A DNA stretch of 7,028 nt from Planctomycetaceae bacterium (GTDB lineage: Bacteria; Planctomycetota; Planctomycetia; Isosphaerales; Isosphaeraceae): the NCBI GenBank assembly GCA_019232645.1, contig JAFANO010000033.1:1-7028 (forward strand), given 5' to 3'. How positions within the stretch are numbered: the first letter of the stretch is position 1; each line of letters starts with the position of its first letter. Below are positions 1 to 6,529 of this stretch, one piece after another. Both the position numbers and the translations under genes were made by a program. The notes below the pieces were generated by a model. The model worked only from the letters and a program-made list of their open reading frames with translations, searched no databases and had not been told where the DNA came from.

Positions 1-82
1 TAGCTTAATTAGGGCAAAAGCCGTCGCCCAAGAAGCGTTCACTTTGCTAACCCAGGAATAAAATAGGTTAGAGTAGGCCCGT

Positions 83-265
83 GGTCAAAATGTTCTTGGG
101 AAACTCATCAGCGATTTGCCGATTGGGAATCGCGGAGAAAACCTCGGCCGCGCCATCGCTTGCTACGAGGCAGCGCTGCGCGTCTTCACCAAGGCCGACT
201 TCCCGCTTGATTGGGCCATGACCCAGAACAACCTGGGCATCGCCTACCACGACCTCCCTCGCGGC
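83..265 (+). pseudogene. Decayed tetratricopeptide (TPR) repeat remnant
   Basis: Read in the frame of codon 83, this stretch gives one full 46-residue repeat unit and the start of a second. The landmark QNVLG (from 86) recurs as QNNLG (from 224), exactly 46 codons later. Between them lie NRGENL, RAIACYEAALRV and ADFPLDWAMT. Both units end in a DLP motif (DLPIG, then DLPRG). This matches the tandem TPR units found in large TPR and CHAT-domain proteins of planctomycetes and cyanobacteria. A TAG stop lies in frame at 74. The first unit has lost conserved asparagines (NVLGKLI where the second copy has NNLGIAY). After about 265 the frame stays open to 583 but no longer resembles a repeat. There is no plausible start with a ribosome binding site. 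I read it as the leftover of a larger TPR gene cut off by rearrangement. The repeat identity is fairly secure; the pseudogene status is inferred. Confidence 0.7.
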
Positions 266-315
266 ACTTCCGGGACGCGATGGCGCGGGCTTCGTCCAGG
301 GGCCGCGGGTGCCCC

Positions 316-343
316 TTGGCCTCGGGTGCGGGTTGAATATAAT
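316..343 (+). promoter_or_regulatory. Sigma-70-like promoter of the ABC transporter operon
   Basis: A perfect TATAAT sits at 338-343, in an AT-rich island (TTGAATATAAT) within GC-rich DNA. TTGGCC at 316-321 matches four of six positions of the -35 consensus, with a 16-bp spacer. Transcription would start near 350 and give a leader of about 97 nt before the permease start at 447. No operator palindrome was recognised nearby. The motif match is seen directly; activity is inferred from position and orientation. Confidence 0.55.
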
Positions 344-433
344 CCCAACGTCGCGAAATCGTCGATCTTCTACGCATCCCAGGGAGTCCCCGCACGTTGG
401 GTGGCCGGGCATGGCCGTCCGGTGGGGCGTGTC

Positions 434-439
434 AAGGAG
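434..439 (+). promoter_or_regulatory. Ribosome binding site of the permease gene (AAGGAG)
   Basis: AAGGAG lies seven bases before the ATG at 447. This decides the start: the same frame is open from 309, but the upstream part has no such site and its translation does not look like a permease. Confidence 0.8.
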
Positions 440-446
440 TCGATCC

Positions 447-1655
447 ATGGGGGTTTTCGCCTGGCGGAACCTGATGACCCGCCCGTTGCGGACGACGCTG
501 GCGCTGATCGGGCTGTCGATCCCGATCCTCGGGGTCATGGGCCTGTTCAGCCTCTCGCGCGGCCTGCGGAACATGGTGGGTGACACCTTGAGCCAGGTCG
601 AGGGGCTGATGGTCCTCCGCGAGAACGCCCCCAGCCCCGTCTTCAGCGACCTCAAGGCGAGCGTCGGGGAACGGCTGCGACAGATCAAGAACGTCCGGGT
701 CGTCGCCCCCGAGGTCTGGAAGGTCGCCCCCAACATCGAGGGGCAGGGGATGCTCACCGGGCTGATGCGGGGCAAGGGGGCGCAGTCGATCTTCGACCAG
801 CCCGTCATCCAGGGCCAGGACATCGACGCGCACCATCGGCTCAAGAGCGCCGTCTATCCCCGGGCCATCAAGAAGAACGGCGAGGGGCGGTTCCTGACCT
901 CGGCCGACAAGGGGACCAACCGCGTCGTCATCAGCCGCAAGATCGCCCGCGACCACCCCAACCCCGACGGCACGCCCAGGAAGGTCGGCGACACGATCCG
1001 GATCGCCGACAAGCCGTTCGAGATCGTCGGCCTGTACGAGACCGGGTCGATGCTCCTGGACGTGGTGGTGGTCATGGACATCGGGTCGGCGCGCAAGCTG
1101 CTGGGACTGTCGGACGAGACGGTCTCGAGCTTCTACGTCGAGACGGACGACCCGGCGGCCAACGAGCAGACCGCGGCGGCGATCGAACAGGCCGTCGCGG
1201 GGATCGACGCGCGGAGCATGTCGGAGTTCATGGCCAACTTCGGCTCGATGATGGGCCAGATCGACAAGTTCCTGATGATGACCGTCAGCCTGGCGCTGGT
1301 GGTGGGCGTCGTGGGGATCATCAACACGATGCTCATGAGCACGACCGAGCGGTTCATCGAGTTCGGGGTGCTGCGGACCAACGGCTGGTCGCAGGCGAAC
1401 GTCCTGGCGCTGGTGACGCTCGAGAGCGCCTACCTGGGTCTGCTCTCGGGGGTCGTGGGGTGCGTCCTGGCGTGGGCGGGGGCGGCGGTCGCCAACCAGT
1501 TCATCTCGGGGGGCGTGCGGCTGTCGCTGCCCCCCTGGCTGTTCGGGCTGGGGATCGCGCTGTCGATCGTCACCGGCACGCTCGGGGGGCTCTATCCCGC
1601 GTGGCGGGCGGCCCGGCTCGTGCCGATGGACGCCATTCGGATCGGGTCGCACTAG
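447..1655 (+). CDS. MacB/FtsX-type ABC transporter permease
   Basis: 402-residue inner-membrane permease of the MacB/LolC/FtsX class. These proteins use ATP hydrolysis in a partner subunit to drive periplasmic movements that expel peptides, lipids or lipoproteins. The layout is typical: a basic N-terminus (WRNLMTRPLRTT), a first membrane helix at about residues 17-37, a large extracytoplasmic MacB_PCD-like domain (about 40-270), then three helices at about 275-297, 318-349 and 362-384. Between helices 2 and 3, TTERFIEFGVLRTNGWS (about 299-315) is the conserved cytoplasmic coupling segment. The C-terminus has the family ending YPAWRAARLVPMDAIR. The length is normal for single-domain MacB-like permeases. 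The start at 447 has a strong AAGGAG site. The ATPase gene begins 24 bp downstream, so the two form an operon. No HlyD/MacA-type adaptor is visible upstream, where only a TPR remnant lies. The substrate cannot be told from the sequence. Confidence 0.93.
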   Translation: MGVFAWRNLMTRPLRTTLALIGLSIPILGVMGLFSLSRGLRNMVGDTLSQVEGLMVLRENAPSPVFSDLKASVGERLRQIKNVRVVAPEVWKVAPNIEGQGMLTGLMRGKGAQSIFDQPVIQGQDIDAHHRLKSAVYPRAIKKNGEGRFLTSADKGTNRVVISRKIARDHPNPDGTPRKVGDTIRIADKPFEIVGLYETGSMLLDVVVVMDIGSARKLLGLSDETVSSFYVETDDPAANEQTAAAIEQAVAGIDARSMSEFMANFGSMMGQIDKFLMMTVSLALVVGVVGIINTMLMSTTERFIEFGVLRTNGWSQANVLALVTLESAYLGLLSGVVGCVLAWAGAAVANQFISGGVRLSLPPWLFGLGIALSIVTGTLGGLYPAWRAARLVPMDAIRIGSH

Positions 1656-1679
1656 CGTGGCAGCGGGTGGAGCGCGGTG

Positions 1680-2468
1680 ATGATCAACGTGGTCGACGTC
1701 CGGAAGTCGTATCGCAGCGGCGATCGCTGGGTCGAGGCGCTGCGGGGGATCAGTTGCAGGATCGCCAAGGGGCGGTTGGCATTCATCGTCGGGCCGTCGG
1801 GCTCGGGCAAGAGCACGCTGCTCTACCTGCTCGGCGCACTGGACCGCCCGACCTCGGGGACGATCCGGGTCGACGGGGTGGACCTGACGGCGATGTCCGA
1901 GGCCGAGACCAACGCCTACCGCCGCGACCAGATCGGCTTCATCTTCCAGTCGTTCAACCTGATCAGCAACCTGACGGCCGTCGAGAACGTGCTGGTCCCC
2001 TACCTGCCGCGCGGGGTGACGCCCGAGCTCCGGCAGCGGGCCGCCGAGCTGCTGAGGCAGGTCGGCCTGGCGGATCGCCTCGACCACCGCCCGTACCAGA
2101 TGTCGGGCGGCGAGCAGCAGCGGGTGGCGATCGCCCGGGCGCTGATCAAGGACCCGATCGTCGTGCTGGCCGACGAGCCGACCGGCGAGCTCGACTCGAG
2201 GACCGGCGACGAGGTCTACCGGATCCTCCGCCGGCTCCAGCGCCAGCGCCAGACGACGCTGGTCGTCGTCACGCACGACCGCCGGTTCATCACGCCCGAC
2301 GACCTGGTGCTGGAGATCCAGGACGGCCAGCTCAAGGCCGACGGCCTGTCAGAGGCGCAGGATGACCTTGCCGAAGCCGAGGTTGGATTCGAGCCGGTCC
2401 TGGGCGGCGCGGACGTCGCCGAAGGGGAAGACCCGGTCGATGACCGGACGAACCAGCCCGCGCTCTAG
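1680..2468 (+). CDS. LolD/MacB-type ABC transporter ATP-binding protein with an antisense-encoded C-terminal tail
   Basis: 262-residue cytoplasmic ATPase partner of the permease just upstream. All ATPase motifs are intact: Walker [10 protein letters not shown] (residues 38-46), Q-loop FQ (Q90), signature MSGGEQQR (141-148), Walker B VVLADEP (D165, E166), D-loop ELDS (170-173) and switch histidine H199. [13 protein letters not shown] and the signature variant are typical of the MacB/LolD subgroup. ATG 1680 is chosen over the adjacent GTG 1677 because GGTGGAG ends seven bases before it. Residues 1-223 cover the usual length of such proteins. Residues 224-262 are an extra acidic tail ([18 protein letters not shown]) encoded opposite the last codons of the quinone oxidoreductase gene. 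The tail resembles no ABC domain that I know and probably arose when an earlier stop was lost. Family assignment is firm; the origin of the tail is inference. Confidence 0.94.
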   Translation: MINVVDVRKSYRSGDRWVEALRGISCRIAKGRLAFIVGPSGSGKSTLLYLLGALDRPTSGTIRVDGVDLTAMSEAETNAYRRDQIGFIFQSFNLISNLTAVENVLVPYLPRGVTPELRQRAAELLRQVGLADRLDHRPYQMSGGEQQRVAIARALIKDPIVVLADEPTGELDSRTGDEVYRILRRLQRQRQTTLVVVTHDRRFITPDDLVLEIQDGQLKADGLSEAQDDLAEAEVGFEPVLGGADVAEGEDPVDDRTNQPAL

Positions 2469-3332
2469 CCAGGGGACGACCTGGTGGGCGAACCGCCGGG
2501 TCGCGGCGATCTTCTCCTCCAGGGGCCGGGCGCGGAGCGTGGTGGCGACGACCGTCAGCCGTTTCCGCATCAGGGGGGCCATCTCGAGCGTCGCGGTCCC
2601 GCCGCCGAGCAGCCCGACCAGCACGAGCCGGCCGTTCATCGCCAAGGCCGCGAGGTTGGCCGCCAGCGCGGCGGCGCCGAGCAGGTCGATGATCACATCG
2701 ACGCCCGCCCCGCCGGTCCGCTGGCGGACGACGTCCGCGACGTCCTCGCGGGGGCTCTCGATGCCGACGTCGAGCCCCAGCGCGGCGGCCTCGCGCAGCT
2801 TCGAGGCGGTCCGCGAGGTGCCAAAGACGGTGCAGCCCATCGCGTGGGCCAGTTGGACCGCCGCCGAGCCCACGCCGCCGCCGACGGCGTGGACCAGGAC
2901 CCGCTCGCCCGGCCGGACCCCCGCCCGGGTCTCCAGCGCGTCGTGGGCCGTCACGAAGACCTCGGGGACGGCCGCCGCCGCATCGAAGTCGAGGTTGGCG
3001 GGGATCGGCACGGCCATCCGCTCGTGGGTGACGACGTACTCGGCCTGGCCCCCGCCGCCGACGATCCCGAAGACCCGGTCGCCGGCCTTCAGCGGCCCGG
3101 TCACGTCCGGCCCGAGGGCGTCGACCTCGCCGGCGAATTCCAGCCCCGGGATGTCGGCCGGCGACCCTGGGGGCGCGGGGTAATTTCCCCGGCTCTGCAT
3201 CAGGTCGGCCCGGTTCAGCCCGCACGCCCGGACCCGGACCCGGACCTGGTCCCCCCGGGGCTCCGGCGTGGGCACTTCCCGGATTTCCAGCACCTCGGGC
3301 CCGCCCTGCCTGGTGATGACGATCGCTTTCAT
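2349..3332 (-). CDS. NAD(P)H:quinone oxidoreductase, zinc-independent MDR family (PIG3-like)
   Basis: 327-residue soluble medium-chain dehydrogenase/reductase of the quinone oxidoreductase branch, expected to reduce quinones or other enone-type substrates with NAD(P)H. Residues 1-120 form the GroES-like catalytic domain. ALNRADLMQ-like CGLNRADLMQSRGNYPAPPG (within residues 37-56) is close to the motif of the p53-inducible PIG3 group, and PGLEFAGEV follows at 62-70. The Rossmann part carries VHAVGGGVGSAAVQLA (147-162), the family's nucleotide-binding glycine motif. The zinc-ligand cysteine cluster of alcohol dehydrogenases is absent, as expected. The end FGKVILRL is the usual C-terminus. The start at 3332 (MKAIVITR) is the standard N-terminus; 17 more in-frame residues upstream look like untranslated leader. 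The Shine-Dalgarno is weak. The gene lies 116 bp after the protease gene and converges with the ABC operon, sharing 120 bp with the ATPase gene. The physiological substrate is unknown. Confidence 0.92.
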   Translation of the reverse strand: MKAIVITRQGGPEVLEIREVPTPEPRGDQVRVRVRACGLNRADLMQSRGNYPAPPGSPADIPGLEFAGEVDALGPDVTGPLKAGDRVFGIVGGGGQAEYVVTHERMAVPIPANLDFDAAAAVPEVFVTAHDALETRAGVRPGERVLVHAVGGGVGSAAVQLAHAMGCTVFGTSRTASKLREAAALGLDVGIESPREDVADVVRQRTGGAGVDVIIDLLGAAALAANLAALAMNGRLVLVGLLGGGTATLEMAPLMRKRLTVVATTLRARPLEEKIAATRRFAHQVVPWLERGLVRPVIDRVFPFGDVRAAQDRLESNLGFGKVILRL

Positions 3333-3360
3333 ACCGTGACCCGCCTGAGGAAAAGATGTC

Positions 3361-3381
3361 GGCCGGCCTCGGGGCCGGGCC
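3361..3381 (-). terminator. Intercistronic hairpin after the protease gene, possible weak terminator
   Basis: GGCCGGCC (3361-3368) pairs with GGCCGGGCC (3373-3381), giving 8 GC pairs with one bulged base around a 4-nt loop. Read on the minus strand, the hairpin begins 67 nt after the protease stop. A TCTTTT tract follows a few bases after the stem, as in a weak intrinsic terminator. It ends about 28 nt before the oxidoreductase start, so it could also be an attenuator or mRNA-stabilising element. The structure is seen; the function is inferred. Confidence 0.35.
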
Positions 3382-3448
3382 ATGTGATCCGGCGAGGGGA
3401 TGCACGCGACGGTCTGGTCGGGGCCGCGCCGGGCGAAGCGAAACGGAG

Positions 3449-4282
3449 CTAAGGCGTGGACCGCGAACGCGTGGTGACGATCGGCGCGCGGTCCGTCGGC
3501 CGCGCGCGGCGCGTGAGGGCGCGGTGCCGCGCCTCCGAGCGGACGACCGCCGCGTCGAGCTCGGCATCGCGGAGGAGCTGGCGGATGCTCGCGGCCGACG
3601 CGAAGATGCCCGACCGCTGCCGCTCGTAGAGGTGGGCGCGGCCGATGCAGACGCCGACCAGGGTGCCGTCTTCCAGGAAGAGGCCCCCTCCCGACCGGCC
3701 GAACTCGGGCGTCTTGGTCGTGATCAGGAACGGTCGCTCGGCCCCGCCGTCCATCTCGAACCAGGCGACCTCGACGACTCGCGCCTGCCAGCTACTCAGG
3801 TGCGTCCCCAGGTCGATCCCGACCGACGTCACGAGGGTGCCCCGCGCGGGCTCGTCGTCGCTGGCGGCGAGCCGGGCCACGTACGGCAGAGCGGGCAGCC
3901 TCCGGACCCGGAGGATGGCGATGTCGGCGGCCTCGTCGGCCCCCGCGACCTCGGCCTCGATCGCGACCGGCCAGCCCTCGCGGGGCCCGATGCCCTCGAC
4001 GCCCAGGTTGTAGCGGTGGAGCTCGACGAGAGGCCGGCCCCGCCCCTTGACCACGTGCGCGGCCGTCAGGACGAGCGTCTCCCCCTTGACCGAGGCGATC
4101 ACCGTGCCGCTGCCCTGCGCCGACCCCTTGCGGATCAGGACCGTCGGCCGGAAGGTCCCGTCGTCCTCGGGCCTCGGCCGATCGTCCGGGCCGGGGCCGG
4201 CCCCCCCGGCGATCGCCAGCACCGTGATCCAGAGGACCACCGGCCCTCGGCGAGGCCCGCTCCCGGCTCCGTTGCGCTTCAT
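3449..4282 (-). CDS. Secreted trypsin-like serine protease (S1C/HtrA-like fold, no PDZ)
   Basis: 277-residue protein with an N-terminal export signal: basic MKRNGAGSGPRR, a hydrophobic core VVLWITVLAIA (about 15-25) and a small-residue region GGAGPG where signal peptidase could cut. The mature part is a chymotrypsin-fold protease domain with a full catalytic triad: H76 in VLTAAHVVKG, D120 in AADIAILRV and S197 in FGRSGGGLF. QGSGTVI near residue 57 is the usual opening of HtrA-like domains. HtrA/DegP proteins carry one or two PDZ domains after the protease. Here the fold ends near residue 240, followed by about 37 Arg- and Thr-rich residues without domain features. It probably acts in the periplasm or cell envelope; the target is unknown. 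ATG 4282 gives a proper signal peptide, but the only purine-rich site (GGGAG) is about 13 nt upstream, longer than usual. The gene precedes the oxidoreductase on the same strand. Confidence 0.85.
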   Translation of the reverse strand: MKRNGAGSGPRRGPVVLWITVLAIAGGAGPGPDDRPRPEDDGTFRPTVLIRKGSAQGSGTVIASVKGETLVLTAAHVVKGRGRPLVELHRYNLGVEGIGPREGWPVAIEAEVAGADEAADIAILRVRRLPALPYVARLAASDDEPARGTLVTSVGIDLGTHLSSWQARVVEVAWFEMDGGAERPFLITTKTPEFGRSGGGLFLEDGTLVGVCIGRAHLYERQRSGIFASAASIRQLLRDAELDAAVVRSEARHRALTRRARPTDRAPIVTTRSRSTP

Positions 4283-4417
4283 GAGTCGAACTCGGCTCCC
4301 GGTCTCCCCCCGGCGGAACGGACTCCCCTCCTATCGTGATCGATGGGGCGGCGCGAGACAAGCCCCCGTGGCCCGAGCGGCCGGGAGGTGAGGGGGGCGA
4401 CGACCTGGCCTGGTCCG

Positions 4418-4436
4418 CTCCCCCGCGAGGGGGGAG
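4418..4436. repeat. CTCCCCC...GGGGGAG inverted repeat in the spacer after the dehydrogenase gene
   Basis: A 7-bp inverted repeat (4418-4424 with 4430-4436) around a 5-nt loop lies in the 236-bp spacer between the dehydrogenase and protease genes. It is the only clear structure in that spacer. On the minus strand it lies about 80 nt after the dehydrogenase stop and has no T-tract after it. It could be a weak terminator or a copy of a dispersed GC-rich intergenic element. The fold is seen; the role is not established. Confidence 0.3.
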
Positions 4437-4518
4437 GGGGAGGAATCTGGACAGGATTCGCGGGTCCATGGAGGAGATCCGGCCCGACGCCGGGACCTCG
4501 CGTACGATCAACTCCCGC

Positions 4519-5688
4519 TCATGGCTTGAGCACGATCTTGATGCACTCGTCCTGGTGCAGCTTGAATTGGGCGTAGCCGTCGGCCGCGTCGTCCAGGCGC
4601 ATCCGGTGGGTGATGACAAATGTCGGGTCGATCTCGCCCTTCCGGATCCGCTCGAGGAGGGGTTTCATGTAGCGCTGGACGTGGGTCTGGCCCATCTTGA
4701 AGGTCAGGCCCTTGGCGAAGGCCATGCCGAGCGGGAACTTGTCGAGCAGGCCGCCGTAGACGCCGGGGATCGAGACCGTCCCCCCCTTGCGGCAGGCGAC
4801 GATCGCCTGGCGCAGCGCATGGGTGCGGTCGGTCGCCAGGAACAGGGAGGTCTTGGCGTAGTCGTAGAAGGCGTCGAGCGAGTGGCCGTAGGATTCGAGG
4901 CCGACGCAGTCGATGCAGACGTCGGGCCCGAGGCCGCCGGTCATCTCCTTGAGCGTCTCGGTGACCTCGGCGACGGCGCGATAGTCGACGGCTTCGGCCT
5001 TGGCCTCGCGGGCCAACCGAAGGCGGTTGGGGTAGCGGTCGATCGCGATGACGCGCTCGGCGCCGAGCAAAGAGGCGCAGCGGATCGCGAGCAGGCCGAC
5101 CGGCCCGGCGCCCCAGATGGCGACGGTGTCGCCCGGCTGGATGTTGCCGTTCTCGGCGGCCATGTAGGCCGTCGGCAAGATGTCGGAGAGGAACAGGACC
5201 TTCTCGTCGGGCATGTCGTCGGGGACCTTGAGCGGCCCGACGTCGGCGAACGGGACGCGCACGGCTTCGGCCTGCCCCCCCGCGTAGCCGCCGTAGAGGT
5301 GCGAGTAGCCGAACAGCCCCGACGCGGAGAACCCGTTCATCATCTCGGCCATGCCGGCGTTCGGGTTCGAGTTGTCGCAGAGCGCCCAGAGGTCCTTCTC
5401 GCAGAAGAAGCAGTTGCCGCAACTGATCGAGAACGGCACGACGACGCGGTCGCCGACGCCCAGCGACGTGACCTCGTGGCCGAGCTCGACGACCTCGCCC
5501 ATGAACTCGTGGCCGAGGATGTCCCCCTCGGCCATGGTCGGGATGAAGCCGTCGTAGAGGTGCAGGTCGGAGCCGCAGATCGCCGTGCTCGTGATCCGGA
5601 CGATCGCGTCGCGGGGGTTGAGGATCTTGGGGTCGGGCACGGACTCGACGCGCACGCGACCGGCGCCTTCCCAGCAGAGGGCTTTCAT
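4519..5688 (-). CDS. Zinc-dependent alcohol dehydrogenase, formaldehyde dehydrogenase-like
   Basis: 389-residue cytosolic NAD-dependent medium-chain dehydrogenase expected to oxidise an alcohol or aldehyde adduct. Catalytic zinc ligands are C38 (AICGSDLH), H60 with E61 (ILGHEFMG) and D169 ([12 protein letters not shown]); an aspartate ligand is usual in the formaldehyde dehydrogenase-like branch. Structural zinc ligands C90, C93, C96 and C104 are all present in [16 protein letters not shown]. The Rossmann domain has GAGPVG (193-198), and D217 ([10 protein letters not shown]) favours NAD over NADP. The subgroup hallmarks [15 protein letters not shown] and [10 protein letters not shown] place it with the FDH-like proteins rather than classical ethanol dehydrogenases. 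Length is normal and no key residue is missing. The ATG at 5688 is the usual family start (MKALCWEG) although no strong Shine-Dalgarno precedes it. It follows the SRPBCC gene after 67 bp containing a strong hairpin, and is probably the last gene of that unit. The actual substrate is undetermined. Confidence 0.93.
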   Translation of the reverse strand: MKALCWEGAGRVRVESVPDPKILNPRDAIVRITSTAICGSDLHLYDGFIPTMAEGDILGHEFMGEVVELGHEVTSLGVGDRVVVPFSISCGNCFFCEKDLWALCDNSNPNAGMAEMMNGFSASGLFGYSHLYGGYAGGQAEAVRVPFADVGPLKVPDDMPDEKVLFLSDILPTAYMAAENGNIQPGDTVAIWGAGPVGLLAIRCASLLGAERVIAIDRYPNRLRLAREAKAEAVDYRAVAEVTETLKEMTGGLGPDVCIDCVGLESYGHSLDAFYDYAKTSLFLATDRTHALRQAIVACRKGGTVSIPGVYGGLLDKFPLGMAFAKGLTFKMGQTHVQRYMKPLLERIRKGEIDPTFVITHRMRLDDAADGYAQFKLHQDECIKIVLKP

Positions 5689-5716
5689 GGGTGGAGCGTC
5701 CCGGGGAGTGAGAGGA

Positions 5717-5743
5717 CGCCGGGCGCGGGTCGCGCGCCCGGCG
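5717..5743 (-). terminator. Perfect 11-bp GC hairpin between the SRPBCC and dehydrogenase genes
   Basis: CGCCGGGCGCG (5717-5727) and its exact reverse complement (5733-5743) flank a 5-nt loop. All 11 pairs are G-C. On the minus strand it begins 12 nt after the SRPBCC stop codon and ends 28 nt before the dehydrogenase start. No T-tract follows, so it is not a textbook intrinsic terminator. It may act as a partial terminator, an attenuator or an mRNA 3'-end stabiliser that sets different levels for the two genes. The structure is directly visible; the role is inferred. Confidence 0.55.
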
Positions 5744-5755
5744 GGTGATCGGCGA

Positions 5756-6529
5756 TCAATCGCGGCCGTGGTACGAGGGCTGGCCCTGGACGGTCGCGAC
5801 CTCGCCCGCCTCCATGACCTGCTTGAAACGGCGGAGGTCCTCGCGGACCTGCTGCTCGGGCTCCTCGCCGAAGAGTTTGGCGATCGTGACGCCGAGCCGG
5901 CCGGCGGGGGGCTCGTAGTTCAGCTCGACGGTCACCGTCGTGCCGCGATTGCCCGGGGCGGGGCGGAACCGGACCGAGCCGGCGTTGTCAACGTCGGCGC
6001 CCTCGAGCGACCGCCAGGCGATCAGCTCGTCGGGCACGTCGTTGATGATCGCGGCGTCCCAGGAGACGGTCCCCAGGGGCGCCCGGGCCGTCCAGCGCGA
6101 GCGGTTGCCGTCGAGCACCTGGACCGATTCCAGGTGCCTCATGAACCGCGGCAGGTTCTCGAAGTCGCGCCAGAACCGGTAGCACTCCTCGGGCGAGCGG
6201 TTGACCGTGACGGTCTTCTGGACCTTGAGCCCGCGGTGGACGTCGCGAGACCAGCCGGCGCGGGACTTGCCAGCGGTCGAGACGTTGAGGGCCTCGTACA
6301 TCTCGCTGTGGCCGGTCACGCCGCGGTAGAGCAGCGCGCCGCCGAGCAGCGCCAGCGCGGCGCCGCCCCAGTCGTCCCGGCGGATCCCGTACAGCGCCAG
6401 CGCGGCGCCGCCGATGCCGCAGGCGAGCCGCTCGCCCTCGCCGACGTTGACGTCGCTGGCCTCGCCCCGCGTCTCCTCGATCTCGCGGTAGCGGGCGGCC
6501 GGGGAACCGGGTGTGAGTGTCGTGGTCAT
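5756..6529 (-). CDS. SRPBCC (START-like) family protein with N-terminal DUF2892-like membrane segment
   Basis: 257-residue protein in two parts. Residues about 28-82 ([14 protein letters not shown]... to SEMYEALNV) resemble the YgaP/DUF2892 membrane module: two short hydrophobic stretches (about 36-49 and 54-68) separated by RRDDW, followed by [11 protein letters not shown]. Residues about 100-245 are an SRPBCC/polyketide-cyclase-type domain, a helix-grip fold that encloses a hydrophobic ligand. Its markers are [34 protein letters not shown] (within 103-136), [21 protein letters not shown] and the C-terminal helix [23 protein letters not shown]. The fold does not reveal the ligand or any reaction. 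The protein is probably anchored at the inner membrane with the SRPBCC domain in the cytosol. ATG 6529 overlaps the stop of the preceding SDR relic (ATGA), and AGGAG lies eight bases upstream, so translation is probably coupled. The dehydrogenase gene follows. Confidence 0.88.
   Translation of the reverse strand: MTTTLTPGSPAARYREIEETRGEASDVNVGEGERLACGIGGAALALYGIRRDDWGGAALALLGGALLYRGVTGHSEMYEALNVSTAGKSRAGWSRDVHRGLKVQKTVTVNRSPEECYRFWRDFENLPRFMRHLESVQVLDGNRSRWTARAPLGTVSWDAAIINDVPDELIAWRSLEGADVDNAGSVRFRPAPGNRGTTVTVELNYEPPAGRLGVTIAKLFGEEPEQQVREDLRRFKQVMEAGEVATVQGQPSYHGRD

Noticed and set aside
309..446. N-terminal extension of the permease by 46 residues
   Set aside because: The extension covers the predicted promoter and has no membrane-protein character. 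AAGGAG and the family-like N-terminus support ATG 447.
432..2276. Very long open frame (614 codons) on the minus strand opposite the ABC operon
   Set aside because: It is antisense to two genes with clear conserved motifs. Its translation is rich in Arg, Pro, Asp and His with no domain, as expected for a shadow frame in GC-rich DNA.
3333..3383. N-terminal extension of the quinone oxidoreductase by 17 residues
   Set aside because: The standard family start is MKAIVITR at 3332. The extension is encoded by the intergenic hairpin region.
2484..3452. Plus-strand open frame (322 codons) opposite the quinone oxidoreductase
   Set aside because: It lacks domains and a ribosome binding site, while the minus strand encodes a complete MDR protein.
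4425..4442. G-rich run as a possible G-quadruplex
   Set aside because: The run is two long G blocks and a GG with single-base spacers, not four separated GGG tracts, so the motif is not met.
4336..5748. Long plus-strand open frame (470 codons) opposite the dehydrogenase
   Set aside because: The minus strand encodes a full dehydrogenase with all zinc ligands. The plus-strand product is a low-complexity Val/Asp/Arg/Gly-rich shadow.
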